Under the pieces are notes generated by a model that worked only from the letters and a program-made list of their open reading frames with translations, was not told the DNA's origin and searched no databases. 64,000 nucleotides of DNA. Source: Apricaphanius iberus. Taxonomy: Eukaryota > Chordata > Actinopteri > Cyprinodontiformes > Aphaniidae. A program made the translations under genes and the position numbers. The DNA lies in contig JAPXFQ010002422.1 of NCBI GenBank assembly GCA_028564705.1, positions 1,302,001-1,366,000 of the forward strand, in the 5' to 3' direction. Shown here one piece after another: positions 1-9,560 of the stretch. The first letter of the stretch is position 1; each line of letters opens with the position of its first letter.

Positions 1-729
1 GCCCTTTCTCCAGAAGTGAATGGCTCCTGAGCTCTAACTCTGTCCCAGATCTAAGCGACTAACCCACAGGTAAGTCTCTAATCCTTTGGCAAAGGGCCCC
101 ACTGTGAGCAAAGATACACTTCCACATTAATCAATTCTGCAACACAAATGGCTCTTCCAAAAACGTGATTATCACAACACAAAGTAAGCAGTTTGCATGG
201 CAGGTTTAGGCATTAACAGAACAAGTTGCCCTATTTCCATTTACAGTGAAATGCCGGGCCCGTGCAGCAGAACAACAGATGCAGATATTGCTAAAAAAAA
301 TTAATTAAATCACATTTTCTAGTTTTCTGGAAACAGCTTTTAAAAAGCCCATAACAGAAATAAGCACAACAGTTACTAAAGTAGTCTCTAGATGTTCTTT
401 TTCTTTTAGGACCCCCCCCAAACAATTGATAGTATAAGTATAGAAATGCCACGGTTAATTAGTCACAGTTAATCAGCATCCAATCCAAAATAAAATAGTA
501 AAAAGTAACATTTTCAGTGTAATTAAAGGAGAAAACCAAAAGCTGTTGCTCTTTTGTTAAGAAAAGATGCATGCAAGTTTTGTTTTGAATTCCATTATCA
601 CATTTACACATGGCCCTTATAACATATTCATCCTTTAGCCAGTTGCTAAATCAAACTGACTGGATAAAATTTTCTGAATGGAAAGCTGAGCGCCTCTTAT
701 AAATTTTGGACAACACATCCTCTTCATTT
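1..729. other. Non-coding, nothing recognised
   Basis: AT-rich sequence with no coding exon, RNA gene or repeat boundary that I can support. It lies downstream (minus-strand sense) of the GABA-A receptor exon, so it is probably intron of that gene. Confidence 0.5.
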
Positions 730-739
730 TACTATCCTA

Positions 740-901
740 CAACATCAGAGTGTCTTCAGTCAGAGACTTCTTCAGCCTTGCTGCAACATAGACTGCTACA
801 GGGGATCCTACCTGCCCACAGTCATCACGATCTACAAAATCTCTATGAAGGATGAAAAAGTATGAGCACAACACTTAATATCTCTCTGGGATCAATAAAG
901 T
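740..901 (+). mobile_element. LINE 3' end relic (ORF2 C-terminus plus tail)
   Basis: A 41-codon reading (740-862, TGA at 863) ends in RGSYLPTVITIYKI, which resembles the C-terminal end of fish non-LTR retrotransposon ORF2 proteins. It is followed at 882-901 by the sequence TCTCTGGGATCAATAAAGTA, a typical 3' end of these LINEs with a built-in AATAAA. Only the last ~160 bp remain, as expected for a 5'-truncated insertion. The clade (CR1/Rex1 or RTE) cannot be fixed from this fragment. Confidence 0.6.
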
Positions 902-1819
902 ATTTTTTTAACACTAAAGGGATTATTCATAAACACAGAGATGAGGCACCAAGCCTTTACATTTACTCCCTGGTTCCCACTGTTATTCTTTGCAGTTATA
1001 TTGGTTAGCAATGTTAGCTTGTTTGTTAGCCAAGGCTTAGCTGATGGGAAGTGATTGCTGGAGTTTGTTATATTTTTAATTATCGGTTCATTCCAAACTC
1101 TTCTTTAGATCGCTGGCAACCACAGACATCTTTTTTTTTTGCCTTGAAAAGGGCGAGGTAATGGGAAACGTTTTTTTAAAAGCTATTTTTCTGCATACTA
1201 GATGTGTAGCAGACCAGGGGGTGATGTAGACTGATTATCCCTATGGTCCGCAACTGAGAAGAGACATTCACATGGAACCTCGGATGCAGTTTAGGTCTGC
1301 CATTTTGTTTAGCGGGTCAATAGATGAGAAGAAGAGAGCAGAAGACAGGACCAAAGCCTCTGGACCATCCACAGAGAGGGCAAACAGGAATGGTCAAGAA
1401 TCCCTCTCAGTTTGCTCCAATAATGTGAAAAGTTGCAGGAAGAATAAACATGAAGAATAAACATCCATACTTCTTTTTCAGTAATCTTGTGCTTCTACAA
1501 GCCATTTGAAAAAGTGCTGTACTCACTGACGTAAGAATAAGGGGAATTTGCATAGAACGGCCCCTCACCTCTCAATCTCCACCCACCAGTTCCATGCCAT
1601 TCTTATTTTGCCCATACCCACAGCCTAGTAACAAGATGGTTTGGTGTGGTCTGCAACTGATAATCTGCATAAAAGTGGCACTTTTTCCAAACATCTCATT
1701 CTGAAATGGAATGACATTTTCAGAAATTGAGCGGTGCAATCACTTTATGTGTGAATGAGTTTGTGGAATGAACTTCATTTACATGTTTTGTACAGACCAT
1801 ACACCCATAATAACGTGTT
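902..1819. other. Non-coding, nothing recognised
   Basis: No exon, no paired repeat ends. A short open frame at 1272-1460 has no recognisable domain and is treated as chance. Confidence 0.5.
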
Positions 1820-2087
1820 TTAAAAGAGGACTAATGCAGAGGTGGGACTAAGTCATTGTCCTGCAAGTCTCAAGTTATTCTCGAGACGTTACCTTTAAGA
1901 CCTGAGTCAAGTCAAGTACATAAAGGCAGAATCAAGTTTTAAGTCAAACCTCAAGTCATTTCAACACCCAGTGGAACAAGTTTAACAACCAGAAGTAGCT
2001 CTGAAATCAAACCTCTATGTTGTACTTAGCAAGTAAGAGCAGTTTTCCTATAATTCCTATATATTACATTTCACAGTTTCACCGCAA

Positions 2088-2116
2088 TATATATATATAA
2101 CATATATATATATAGT
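2088..2116. repeat. AT dinucleotide microsatellite
   Basis: An imperfect run of alternating A and T, broken once by AA-C. It lies inside the outer transposon of the nest. Confidence 0.8.
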
Positions 2117-2255
2117 TACGCGTTTTATTTTAAGCTGTCAATTTGATTGAGCAACTCTTGCACACTTTGCATGACTGAAATTATGTCTAGATGTGGGATT
2201 TTCAAATAATAGAAGTTTGAAACTTTACATACTGTACAGCAGATATCCACAAACC

Positions 2256-2967
2256 CAGGCGTAGAGGGCCAGTGTCCTGCAGGTTTTAGTTCTTTCCCTG
2301 GTTCAACACACCAGAAACAAATGATGGCTCGTTAGCAGGCCTCTGCAGTACTTTGGCTGCATCCGAAACCACTAAATAGGTAAGAGGTCTTACGCCAAAC
2401 CGGATGTGCGTCAGCATCTGCCATGATAAGATGCATCCGAATTGGGCTTCCAGTTGGGAAGGAGTTAGGGAAAGTGGCCTGTATGCTAACTATCAAAGCC
2501 ACTTTAGCATAGGGACCTCTGATGCTAACTAACTGGCGATTAGGAGCTATGTGTCATCCCACAATCCCTTGCGCCACAAGACCCCATCAATACAAGTCAC
2601 CTGGCCCACCTCACGTAAAATAATGAAAATGGCAGAAAGGAAAAAGACGCGCGCATGTGAGTACAACAACCTCTTCCGAAGTTTTATTTTGATATGCGTC
2701 ATTCATCTGCGTTTACGTCGCGTAATGACGTCGGGTAGAAAGGCTGTTCGAAATTGGCACATTCGCGAACGGCTCCCTAGACTACTAGCCATAGTCTTCT
2801 CACTGTTGACCCCATGAAAGGCTAAGGATTAGTTGCTAGTGTTAGTGCTTAGAGGCTAACATTCAGTGGTTTCGGATGCAGGGTTTGAATCAGCTGTGTT
2901 TCAGCAGAGAAACATTTAAAACTGGTAGGACCCCGAGCCTTGAGGCCTGGAATTGCTACCCTTTCTG
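2256..2967. mobile_element. Nested DNA-transposon copy, middle of the nest
   Basis: The left arm (2256-2356) and the right arm (2882-2967) are inverted relatives. The left has GTGTCCTGCAGGTTTTAG then CAACACACC; the minus strand of the right has GGTCCTACCAGTTTTAAATG then GAAACACAGCTG. This layout, opposed arms around a short centre, matches a common fish non-autonomous repeat. The two arms are pushed apart by the element at 2357-2881. The outer ends are degenerate, so the boundaries are good to about 10 bp. Confidence 0.5.
2357..2881. mobile_element. Innermost MITE with 17-bp inverted ends
   Basis: The ends are perfect inverted repeats: CTGCATCCGAAACCACT at 2357-2373 and its complement at 2865-2881. 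The 525-bp element interrupts an older repeat between its two arms. The target duplication is unclear (GG or longer), so I do not assign a superfamily. The internal open frame at 2551-2817 matches no domain I know. Confidence 0.6.
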
Positions 2968-3171
2968 TATAGGGTAGAATGTAAAGTATTTTCTAGAAAA
3001 TAGGTTCAAAAGTAACTCATGACTCAAGTCATTGGTGTCCAAAAAAGTACAAATCAAGTCAAAGTCTTTAAAAACTTTTTTCAATTCTAGTCTGAAGATA
3101 TAAAATTACTGACTAAAGTCCAAGTTTTGAGACTTGACTCCACGTGTCTGGCATGGTTAGTCCCCTTTTAA

Positions 3172-3665
3172 GGTTGGATTTCCTTATTTTGCTGTGTGAG
3201 ATTAGGCTGCGGGAGTAAAATATGCATTTTCTTAGAGGTATATTACCAGTGGTGCCCTAGTATACTTGTGACACAAGTTTAAAATGACTTTAATAAGCCA
3301 GAAGAACAACATTAACTATATTTGTAGATTTGTTCCATTGAAGTAAAAAAAGATAATTTCCATAATTCCAGACAGACATGATGATAATGACCTGCACGTG
3401 GCATGTCGTCATTGCCACATAGACCAGGTTATCCAGCTTGGTGACTGTGGCCCCTCCTAGGCACGCTTGAGGAATGAGTTACAAGCACTAGAGCAGAAAC
3501 GGACATTCCAGCTGGCTGGTCGGGAAATAATGAAGCCCGCTTGATGAGCATGTGGGCTCACTGTTATGCAGTATGTTGTCCTTGGAGGGATGAATATTTG
3601 CATCAAATGGCCTCAATTAGTCGGATTTTCACTGACATATATGCTTTCTTGCCATTTGGGTTTGA
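3172..3665. other. Non-coding, nothing recognised
   Basis: Unique-looking intronic sequence between two transposons. Confidence 0.5.
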
Positions 3666-3673
3666 CTGAAACG

Positions 3674-4971
3674 TAGAGCTGGGCGATTACCAGTCTGAGT
3701 TAAATAAGGACATAAAGCAAGAGCTGGGCGATATGAGCTAAAATTTATATTGACCCTTATCAAGGTTAAATGCTCAATATACAGGCATAACAATGACGAC
3801 CCACCCCTTTTCTTTTCTTAGATTGTGCCTTTTTCTGTATTAAATGTCCGGTAGTGGCCAAATTTGCTTAATGTTTTTTAAAATATGATGACTTCTTGCT
3901 ATTGAACGGCTTCAAAGAAACCTTTTAATTTAGTGTTTGATTCCCACTCCTTTCTGTAGAGTCCATTTTAAACATTTTAAAAGTGATCACACAGACCAGG
4001 TGAGGTGAGGAAGTTACGGGGTCTTAGTGAAATCGGTGATTTTAGTGTGCAGTCATTTATTTTAGACTGAAAATATTTTACAACGGAGCACAGGTGGGAA
4101 TAGGTGGCGGCTTCAAGCAGTGTATCAAAAACAACAACAGCAGCAACCCAGCGGGTTTAATATCTGCTCCGCCTGAGGACCTAGGTGGGCGGAGCTGTTG
4201 AGCTACAAACACTCTGGTTCAGCTGCAGCTCTGTTGCTGCAGTATCAAACATACGTGCTCCACGTTAAGAGTGTGAGTATCCAATGACACCATAAAAAGT
4301 CACGTTATTTGTCGCTAGTCGTATTTTTCTGACCGTAAATTTCGATGGTTTCTTGAAGGCAGCACAGGTGCAAATGCAGCGTAATTTCTGCATCCCCCAC
4401 TTCGTAACGAAAAGTCTAAAAGATGAAGGTGAAGAATGATGTTTGTGTGGCTTAAAAAAGAACAATAGGTATTATATTCATGCACGTTCCTTTTTTTACT
4501 TTTCAATTCACGTTGAAGAAACAATTTCTTTAGTGATCAGTTGAGATCAGCTCAATCTCTCTGACGCTGGATTTAATGAACCAAGAGGTTTATGACGTGT
4601 GATCGTAGTGTCTTGCTGAAAGTCAGTTCAGAGCATAAAATCGGGTCTGTAATCTGCAGGCAACATCAGCGACAAAGTGTCACAGAAAGTAGCTCAGGGT
4701 GGTCAAAAATGTCGCTAGATTTGTTGCTAGGTGCTTTTTGAAATTTTTTTTGTTAAGGGGGTCCTTAGAAACAGCCACAAAGTCGTTAAGCTGGCAACAC
4801 TGTTTCCTCCTTTGTCACATGATGGTCCTTTCTTAAAGGGGCAGGAGCGCCGCTAAACTAAAACACATCTTTTCATCTTTTACATACCAAACTTACCGGC
4901 CCAGCAAAATGACGTCAGTAACACTAATCCCTTTCGGTATCAGTAAATTTTCGGTATACCACCCTGCCCTA
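3674..4971. mobile_element. Non-autonomous hAT element (TAGAGCTGGGCGAT ends)
   Basis: The left end is TAGAGCTGGGCGAT. The minus strand of the right end is TAGGGCAGGGTGGTAT, a shorter imperfect inverted repeat. It is flanked by a diverged 8-bp target duplication, CTGAAACG (3666-3673) and CTGAACAG (4972-4979), six of eight matching. Eight-bp duplications and TAGGGCTG-type ends are hAT features. The left terminal motif recurs at 3722 (GAGCTGGGCGAT), a 48-bp tandem duplication of the end. No transposase is visible in the 1298 bp. Confidence 0.75.
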
Positions 4972-5236
4972 CTGAACAGAGACTTTCACTCAAGGGGAGA
5001 TACTATTCAATAATAGAGCTGAAAAAGTGACCTGACTTTAACAGGATCCAGCCTTGCCTTGCCTTGCAATATTGCCACAAAACTGGACCTATTAATGAAG
5101 ATGATGCCTTGGTGCAACAGAGGGTGATGGCATGATGATGTGTTAAATGTGAGCAGAGCCCCGGCCGGCAATAGTATTTGAAATGCAAGGGACCATGGGG
5201 AGTTCATTTAGCATATGTAAACTGTATCACCTGAGA

Positions 5237-5411
5237 AAATGGAGTGACAAAAATGGAGTGGCAAAGTGGAGTGAAGCAGAGGTCCGGGAGCTTCTGGCCT
5301 TTATAGCTGAAGAGCAGATCCCCAGACAGTTCACAAGGACTGTGAAAGACAGGCACCTTTAAGAGTGGCTCGTTAAAAGACCTGAGGAGTGGGGCTTCAT
5401 TCGGGATAAAT
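5237..5411 (+). pseudogene. Myb/SANT-like DNA-binding domain relic
   Basis: Frame 5237-5359 reads KWSDKNGVAKWSEAEVRELL and continues AFIAEEQIPRQFTRTVKDRHL before a TAA at 5360. The spaced WS-x-E-x-V-x-LL plus I-x-RQ pattern resembles the trihelix/Myb-like module found in fish transposon-derived and ZSCAN29-like proteins. The second half after the stop (EWLVKRPEEWGFIRDK) is poorly conserved. The 12-bp repeat AAAATGGAGTGG just before the domain suggests a small local duplication. Both flanks are non-coding, so this is a stranded piece of a transposon gene or of a processed host gene. Confidence 0.4.
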
Positions 5412-7509
5412 AACAAGCTACGTCCAAACTATTTATTCTGTTTACCAAGGACTATTCTGTCTCACAGTTTATACTGTTTATAGTGACTAACTATGAATAA
5501 TGCTTAGAGCAATTATTAAAAAGATTAATCATTTGAATTCAAAATGACCAAGTTTGGGGCACCATCTGGGCGCCAAATAATGATAGCCAAATAGTTCACT
5601 CTTAGTTAATGTTTATCATTACCTGCACGATAATGCTGAGTCAATCAAACAATAGATGAAAGGAATAAGTTCTTGTCGTACTTTGAACAGTGAGTTACTA
5701 CATATATATGCTATTTTACTTAACAGACTCCTGTATTTTAGAAAGTGGTTTGGAGAGTTATTTGTTTTTATATATATATATATATAAATTAAATCTCTAA
5801 TTTAATAATTAAACTCTAAACTTAACATAGTAAGCATCCTGCTGCATAGAACAAATATGTTTTGCTCTGCAGGTGAGCTCAAACACACCTGCAGAGCAGT
5901 GGATGTAATTTGGAGTCACATTTCACAGAACGATCTGTAAATGCTAAGCTGTGAACTGGAGTGGGTCACAGCATCAGTTCATGCACCGTAATAGACCACA
6001 GACCTACATTTGTCATTTCATAGCAAAAATGAAAAACAACGATTTTTGGGGATCTAAAATTAAACCCTTTTTAGATTTGTTTTCCCTACCACAGACCACA
6101 ATATGGTGAAAATTAGTCCAATTTGGACTCTGCATGTGTCTATATACTGCATGGAGGACCAGAGCGAAGGCGCCAGAGGCTTTAAAGTACCTTCAAACCT
6201 ATACTGTATAACCTTCATGAGCTTTGCCAAGCATGGCTGCTGTAACTGCTGACACTGTGTTCGAGCCAGATCAACATGCCGACCTTAACTTACTTCCTCT
6301 TGTTTTAAGGACATGAGCATTCCCATGCATCTGACCTTCAGAATCCAACGGTTTTTTTCCTTGTAGTCACTGTAACTGATTTTTCATTATGAATGGAATT
6401 GAATGAGTAGTGAATGCACAATACATTTACATGCACTGTTAATATTATTTAGAGGAGGAATATATAAAGTAGTGCTGTCAACATTTAGTTAGATATTAAA
6501 TAATCATGTTCTCTAATTGATTTCATTTATTTTTAAAATGTGAAAAGGGTGGCTTCAAATTGTTATGTATTGTTTTTAACAAACTTTAACCAATGCAGTC
6601 CCAGCCATTTACATTCTGCTGTTTTTGAGACAAGTTCCAAGTACTGCCTGTAGCTTTCCGCTTGAATAATGGCTGATTCATTAGCTCTCTGACTTGGTGG
6701 GCTAAATATCTGCTCTGACTACAGCTGGATCTGGACGGGTGGGCGGATGGGACAGCATCGTGTGGACTGACCGCCTGCTGTCTGGATGGGAGAGGAGGCC
6801 ATGGCAGCACCACTGCTCAGTGCGAAAAGCAATCAGGGTATGTGCTACACGTCGGAGTCTCCAATAACACCAAGAGAACGAATAGCAGGGGGAAGCTGCT
6901 GTGTGCTGCAGAGAAGGGCCGGCTGAAGGATTTTACTCATTCATCATTAGCCATTAATTTGTTTCTGGCAAAACTATGACAGCCCTGGACCGGCCCAAAA
7001 ATGTGAATGAGCCCACCAGTCATGCCAGACGGACAGTTCAGGCCTGGCAATGATAAGCAGGCCTACATTGACAGCCAATCAATGTCTACTTCAGGGTGTG
7101 GATAACCCCCTAACAACTCAAGCACAAGAAGCGCAATGCATAAAAAAAAATTATTTCATCTAAAGGCAACTCTCATACAGCAACAGTAAAGTTAAAGATC
7201 CAAAATTAGATTAACGTGATTAAAAGAAACATAGTACACTAAATATAGCTGTAATCAGTTATTTACAATTAATGAGATAATTTGACACCACTAATTTAAA
7301 TAATAACGACTCTGACATCCCAACTAAATGGATGTGAATATATATCACATCTTATAAAGCCTGACTAGCATAATTATGCATCACATTATTTTAACATTTA
7401 GGTCTTAGTCTGCTGTCGGACTGTGAGCAGTCTGAAGCTGTCAACATCATGGCTTAAAACCATTGTAAGTGTGGGTGTGTGGATTTATCTAACAAGTATC
7501 ATTGGTTAC
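5412..7509. other. Intronic non-coding DNA, small palindrome
   Basis: No other receptor exon is visible here; I looked for the expected VTEVKTDIYVTSFGPVSD exon on the minus strand. A short TA microsatellite lies at 5769-5788. A perfect palindrome with 12-bp arms lies at 5864-5897. The 6590-7080 stretch is less AT-rich and free of recognisable repeats; it could hold regulatory sequence, but nothing in it proves this. Confidence 0.5.
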
Positions 7510-7631
7510 CTCCGAGCCCGGGACGTAGTCGGTTGTCATACCCATCCAACAGCCTGTCTAGGATTCGAGTGAAAATAGTAATATTGTCTTTACTGTCATC
7601 AGGCAGCGGCTCTCTGTGTCCGACGACTGCC
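7510..7631 (-). CDS. gabra3: GABA-A receptor alpha subunit, one internal exon (alpha-3-like)
   Basis: This exon encodes the start of the extracellular ligand-binding domain of a pentameric GABA-gated chloride channel. Read on the minus strand it begins after a polypyrimidine tract and CAG (acceptor at 7632), and ends before GTAACC (donor at 7509). It gives 40 full codons with a split codon at each side (phase 2 in, phase 1 out). The peptide contains [18 protein letters not shown] and then [13 protein letters not shown], the invariant N-terminal block of GABA-A alpha subunits. The PDDS-x-DNITIF stretch fits alpha-3 better than alpha-1, -2 or -5, but the subtype call rests on few residues. The donor after GGA-G matches the usual exon border before the VTEVKTD exon. 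The last full codons are G-L-G. No neighbouring exon was found, so the flanking introns are long. Confidence 0.88.
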
Positions 7632-7949
7632 CTGTAGGGAGACAGGAAGACAAAGATGGAGTCACAAAAGATAAACAATGCAAGCTGGAACAATTGTAAA
7701 TGAATTAAAGCAGAGGGACAGGCACTGACTTCAGTTTGACAGGAAGCCTGCCACTTGATTTACTCAGGCACTCCAAAGCTATTCTATATGCTCCCCGTAC
7801 AGCTTTGTGTTTTGAAGCCGTGTGCTTTATTGTTAAATTTCTTCACATATTTCAGGTAGAAATGGGAAAGTTTGTTAAGGATATGTTCGCCTGCTTTGTA
7901 CATCAGTAAGTAAGATGCATATTTAAAAGAAAGAAAGAAAGTTATAACT
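7632..7949. other. Intron, upstream side of the receptor exon
   Basis: The first ~30 bases form the minus-strand acceptor region (pyrimidine tract TTTGTCTTCCTGTCTCCCTA then CAG). A short GAAA run lies at 7929-7943. No other feature. Confidence 0.6.
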
Positions 7950-8085
7950 AATGTTAGCTGTATGACCATCTCCATTAAGGGGGTGAATGTATGGAACAAC
8001 CTAGATGATGAACTGAAATTGTGTCAAACCACACGTAGTTTCAAGAGGCTTTTCAGAATAAAGAGATTGGAGGTTTATAGATTAA

Positions 8086-8758
8086 TGGTGCATTCAGACC
8101 AAGAGCTTTGTCAGCGTCAGGCAAAGCTCACAAAGCATCTAGTTTGACGCTTCTATGTTGAAGCTTGCAAAGTCTGCCACTTCTGAGCAAAAAACAGCGT
8201 GTGGGCGGGGCTTCTTTTGTTGCCGGACATTCTGAACTATGGCAGATAGTATTGAGAGAGTGCCTTGGCTTTATTTGCTAAATAAAGCTAGACAGCGTCG
8301 ACTTCGGCAACATCAGCGCCGTTTGTGGATACACCGTATTCTACGGATGCGTTCTGCGACGCGTTCGGGGAGTTTAACCATTTGCTCCAGGAGCTACGTA
8401 TGGATGAGGTTCGCTTTCAGCTGTACTTCAGTCTGTCCCGCGCCCAATTTTACGACCTCCTGGGCCGCATCGGAGCTTAAATCTCCTACCAGGACACCAA
8501 CTACAGGTTCTCTATTCCTCCCGAAGAGGAATCTGTCCATCTGTCTTCGGTAAGTGTTATTTTTTATTTTTTAAATCTGCGTTTTCTAGACCTAAAATGC
8601 AGTTTTTTCCTGCTCCCTCTACATTCAAAATACGTGTAGTGACAAAGCTCACAAAGTGCCGCAGAGACCGTGACGCTCCTCCAACGGCCTCCGCCATAGA
8701 CTTAACATGTAATCTTGACGTCGCTGACGCTGACAAAGCCTGCGGTCTGAATGCAGCA
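8086..8758 (+). mobile_element. PIF/Harbinger element with internal deletion
   Basis: The ends are inverted: TGGTGCATTCAGACC on the left; TGCTGCATTCAGACC on the minus strand of the right, followed on both sides by CTTTGTCAGCGTC. The flanks carry a TAA target duplication (8083-8085 and 8759-8761), which fits PIF/Harbinger. It retains a transposase 5' exon (8239-8550) but is only 673 bp, so most of the coding region is deleted. It sits inside a LINE 3' end and is therefore younger than that LINE. Confidence 0.85.
8239..8550 (+). pseudogene. PIF/Harbinger transposase, broken first exon
   Basis: The ATG at 8239 opens MADSIERVPWLYLL. After a frameshift near 8350 the reading continues with FNHLLQELRMDEVRF, then FSLSRAQFYDLLGRIG, which matches the helical region ahead of the DDE domain in Harbinger transposases. 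A TAA lies at 8478-8480. A second shift restores SICLR near 8550, where a GTAAGT donor follows, so the original gene was spliced here. The whole DDE catalytic region is absent. The product cannot be made; the relic dates the element as a deletion derivative of an autonomous copy. Confidence 0.75.
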
Positions 8759-9017
8759 TAAGCATGTGACTCCAGTAAAAATAAATTAAGAGTTGTTGCA
8801 CTCTATGTTATACTATGAAGTATAGAGTAAATTAAATGTGTGTTGGTATGTTAAGTGAGAAGGTTAGGCGTTATAAGCTGTTAATTTTCAGCCTAAACCT
8901 TTTTCTTTGGTTAAACATTGATACATATTATGTTACATGTTACATGTAATTGTTTTGTGTGTTATTGTTTTATAGTTGTATAACCATAGAAAATCATATC
9001 AAATCAAATCAAATCAA

Positions 9018-9268
9018 TGACCATTCACCACCCATAATAAATATTTTACTGCCAATTTTTTTTAAATTAGGTATTATTTGACTGGTATTGAAATATTGTC
9101 AACACATTGAACTGAGGGAAGTGAAACGCTTCATCAAAAGGAAAAACCTAGATGTTTTTTTGTTAGACAATTGTCATGTTGCACAGGCGTGCTGTTTTGG
9201 TCGTTTTGCACCTGATGTATTTAGTATGACATGGAGACGTCTTCAGAGTGACACTCATCACTAGACGT
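9018..9268. other. Non-coding, nothing recognised
   Basis: AT-rich sequence between two repeat relics. Confidence 0.5.
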
Positions 9269-9560
9269 TAGGGGTGGAGCCGAACCCAAATACAATATTC
9301 AGAAAGGCACAAATAACATGTTTTTTATGAATACTTATATCGAAGACATACTTAAAAAAACTGTATTCAGGAACAAGATAAACTTTATATCAAAAAGCAC
9401 TGTTTCCTCATGAGACCGCAGTGCATTTGCCCTGGATGAGAAGGGAGTGATGTTTAGAAGTCAGGGACGGGATTAGAGGGGGAGGTAGAAACAAAGGCTG
9501 CACCCCACACGCCTCATCGCAGACAGCGAAACCGTCGAGGAAGGGTTGCTTCCGGGATGG
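9269..9560. mobile_element. Probable hAT end fragment
   Basis: TAGGGGTGGAGCCGAACCCA at 9269 resembles the left terminus of a fish hAT family, followed by sequence with repeated AATAC motifs. No matching right end or target duplication was found. This is pattern recognition only. Confidence 0.35.

Larger units (their letters stand above)
1824..3167. mobile_element. TTAA-flanked non-autonomous DNA transposon, outer member of a three-level nest
   Basis: TTAA at 1820-1823 and at 3168-3171 flank inverted ends. The left reads AAGAGGACTAATGCAGAGG and the right, on the minus strand, AAGGGGACTAACCATGCCAG. Further in, both ends carry repeats of AAGTC and TCAAGTC in opposite orientation. TTAA target duplication is typical of the piggyBac and Kolobok superfamilies; which one cannot be told without a transposase. 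About half its length is a later insertion (2256-2967), itself interrupted (2357-2881). Confidence 0.6.
7950..9017 (+). mobile_element. LINE 3' end with ATCAA tail, split by a Harbinger element
   Basis: Frame 7962-8085 reads SIKGVNVWNNLDDELKLC and then FKRLFRIKRLEVYRL, the W-N-x-L...FK pattern seen at the C-terminus of many fish LINE ORF2 proteins. The frame is cut by the insertion at 8086. When the insertion is skipped, the host sequence resumes at 8759 and reaches a stop within three codons. The 3' UTR runs on to 9017 and ends in tandem ATCAA units (8996-9015), a LINE-like tail. The 5' part is missing, as in ordinary 5'-truncated insertions. Confidence 0.6.

Noticed and set aside
1..7509. 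Search for the next GABA-A receptor exon (VTEVKTDIYVTSFGPVSD)
   Set aside because: No minus-strand match seen; the exon is presumably beyond the left edge of the window.
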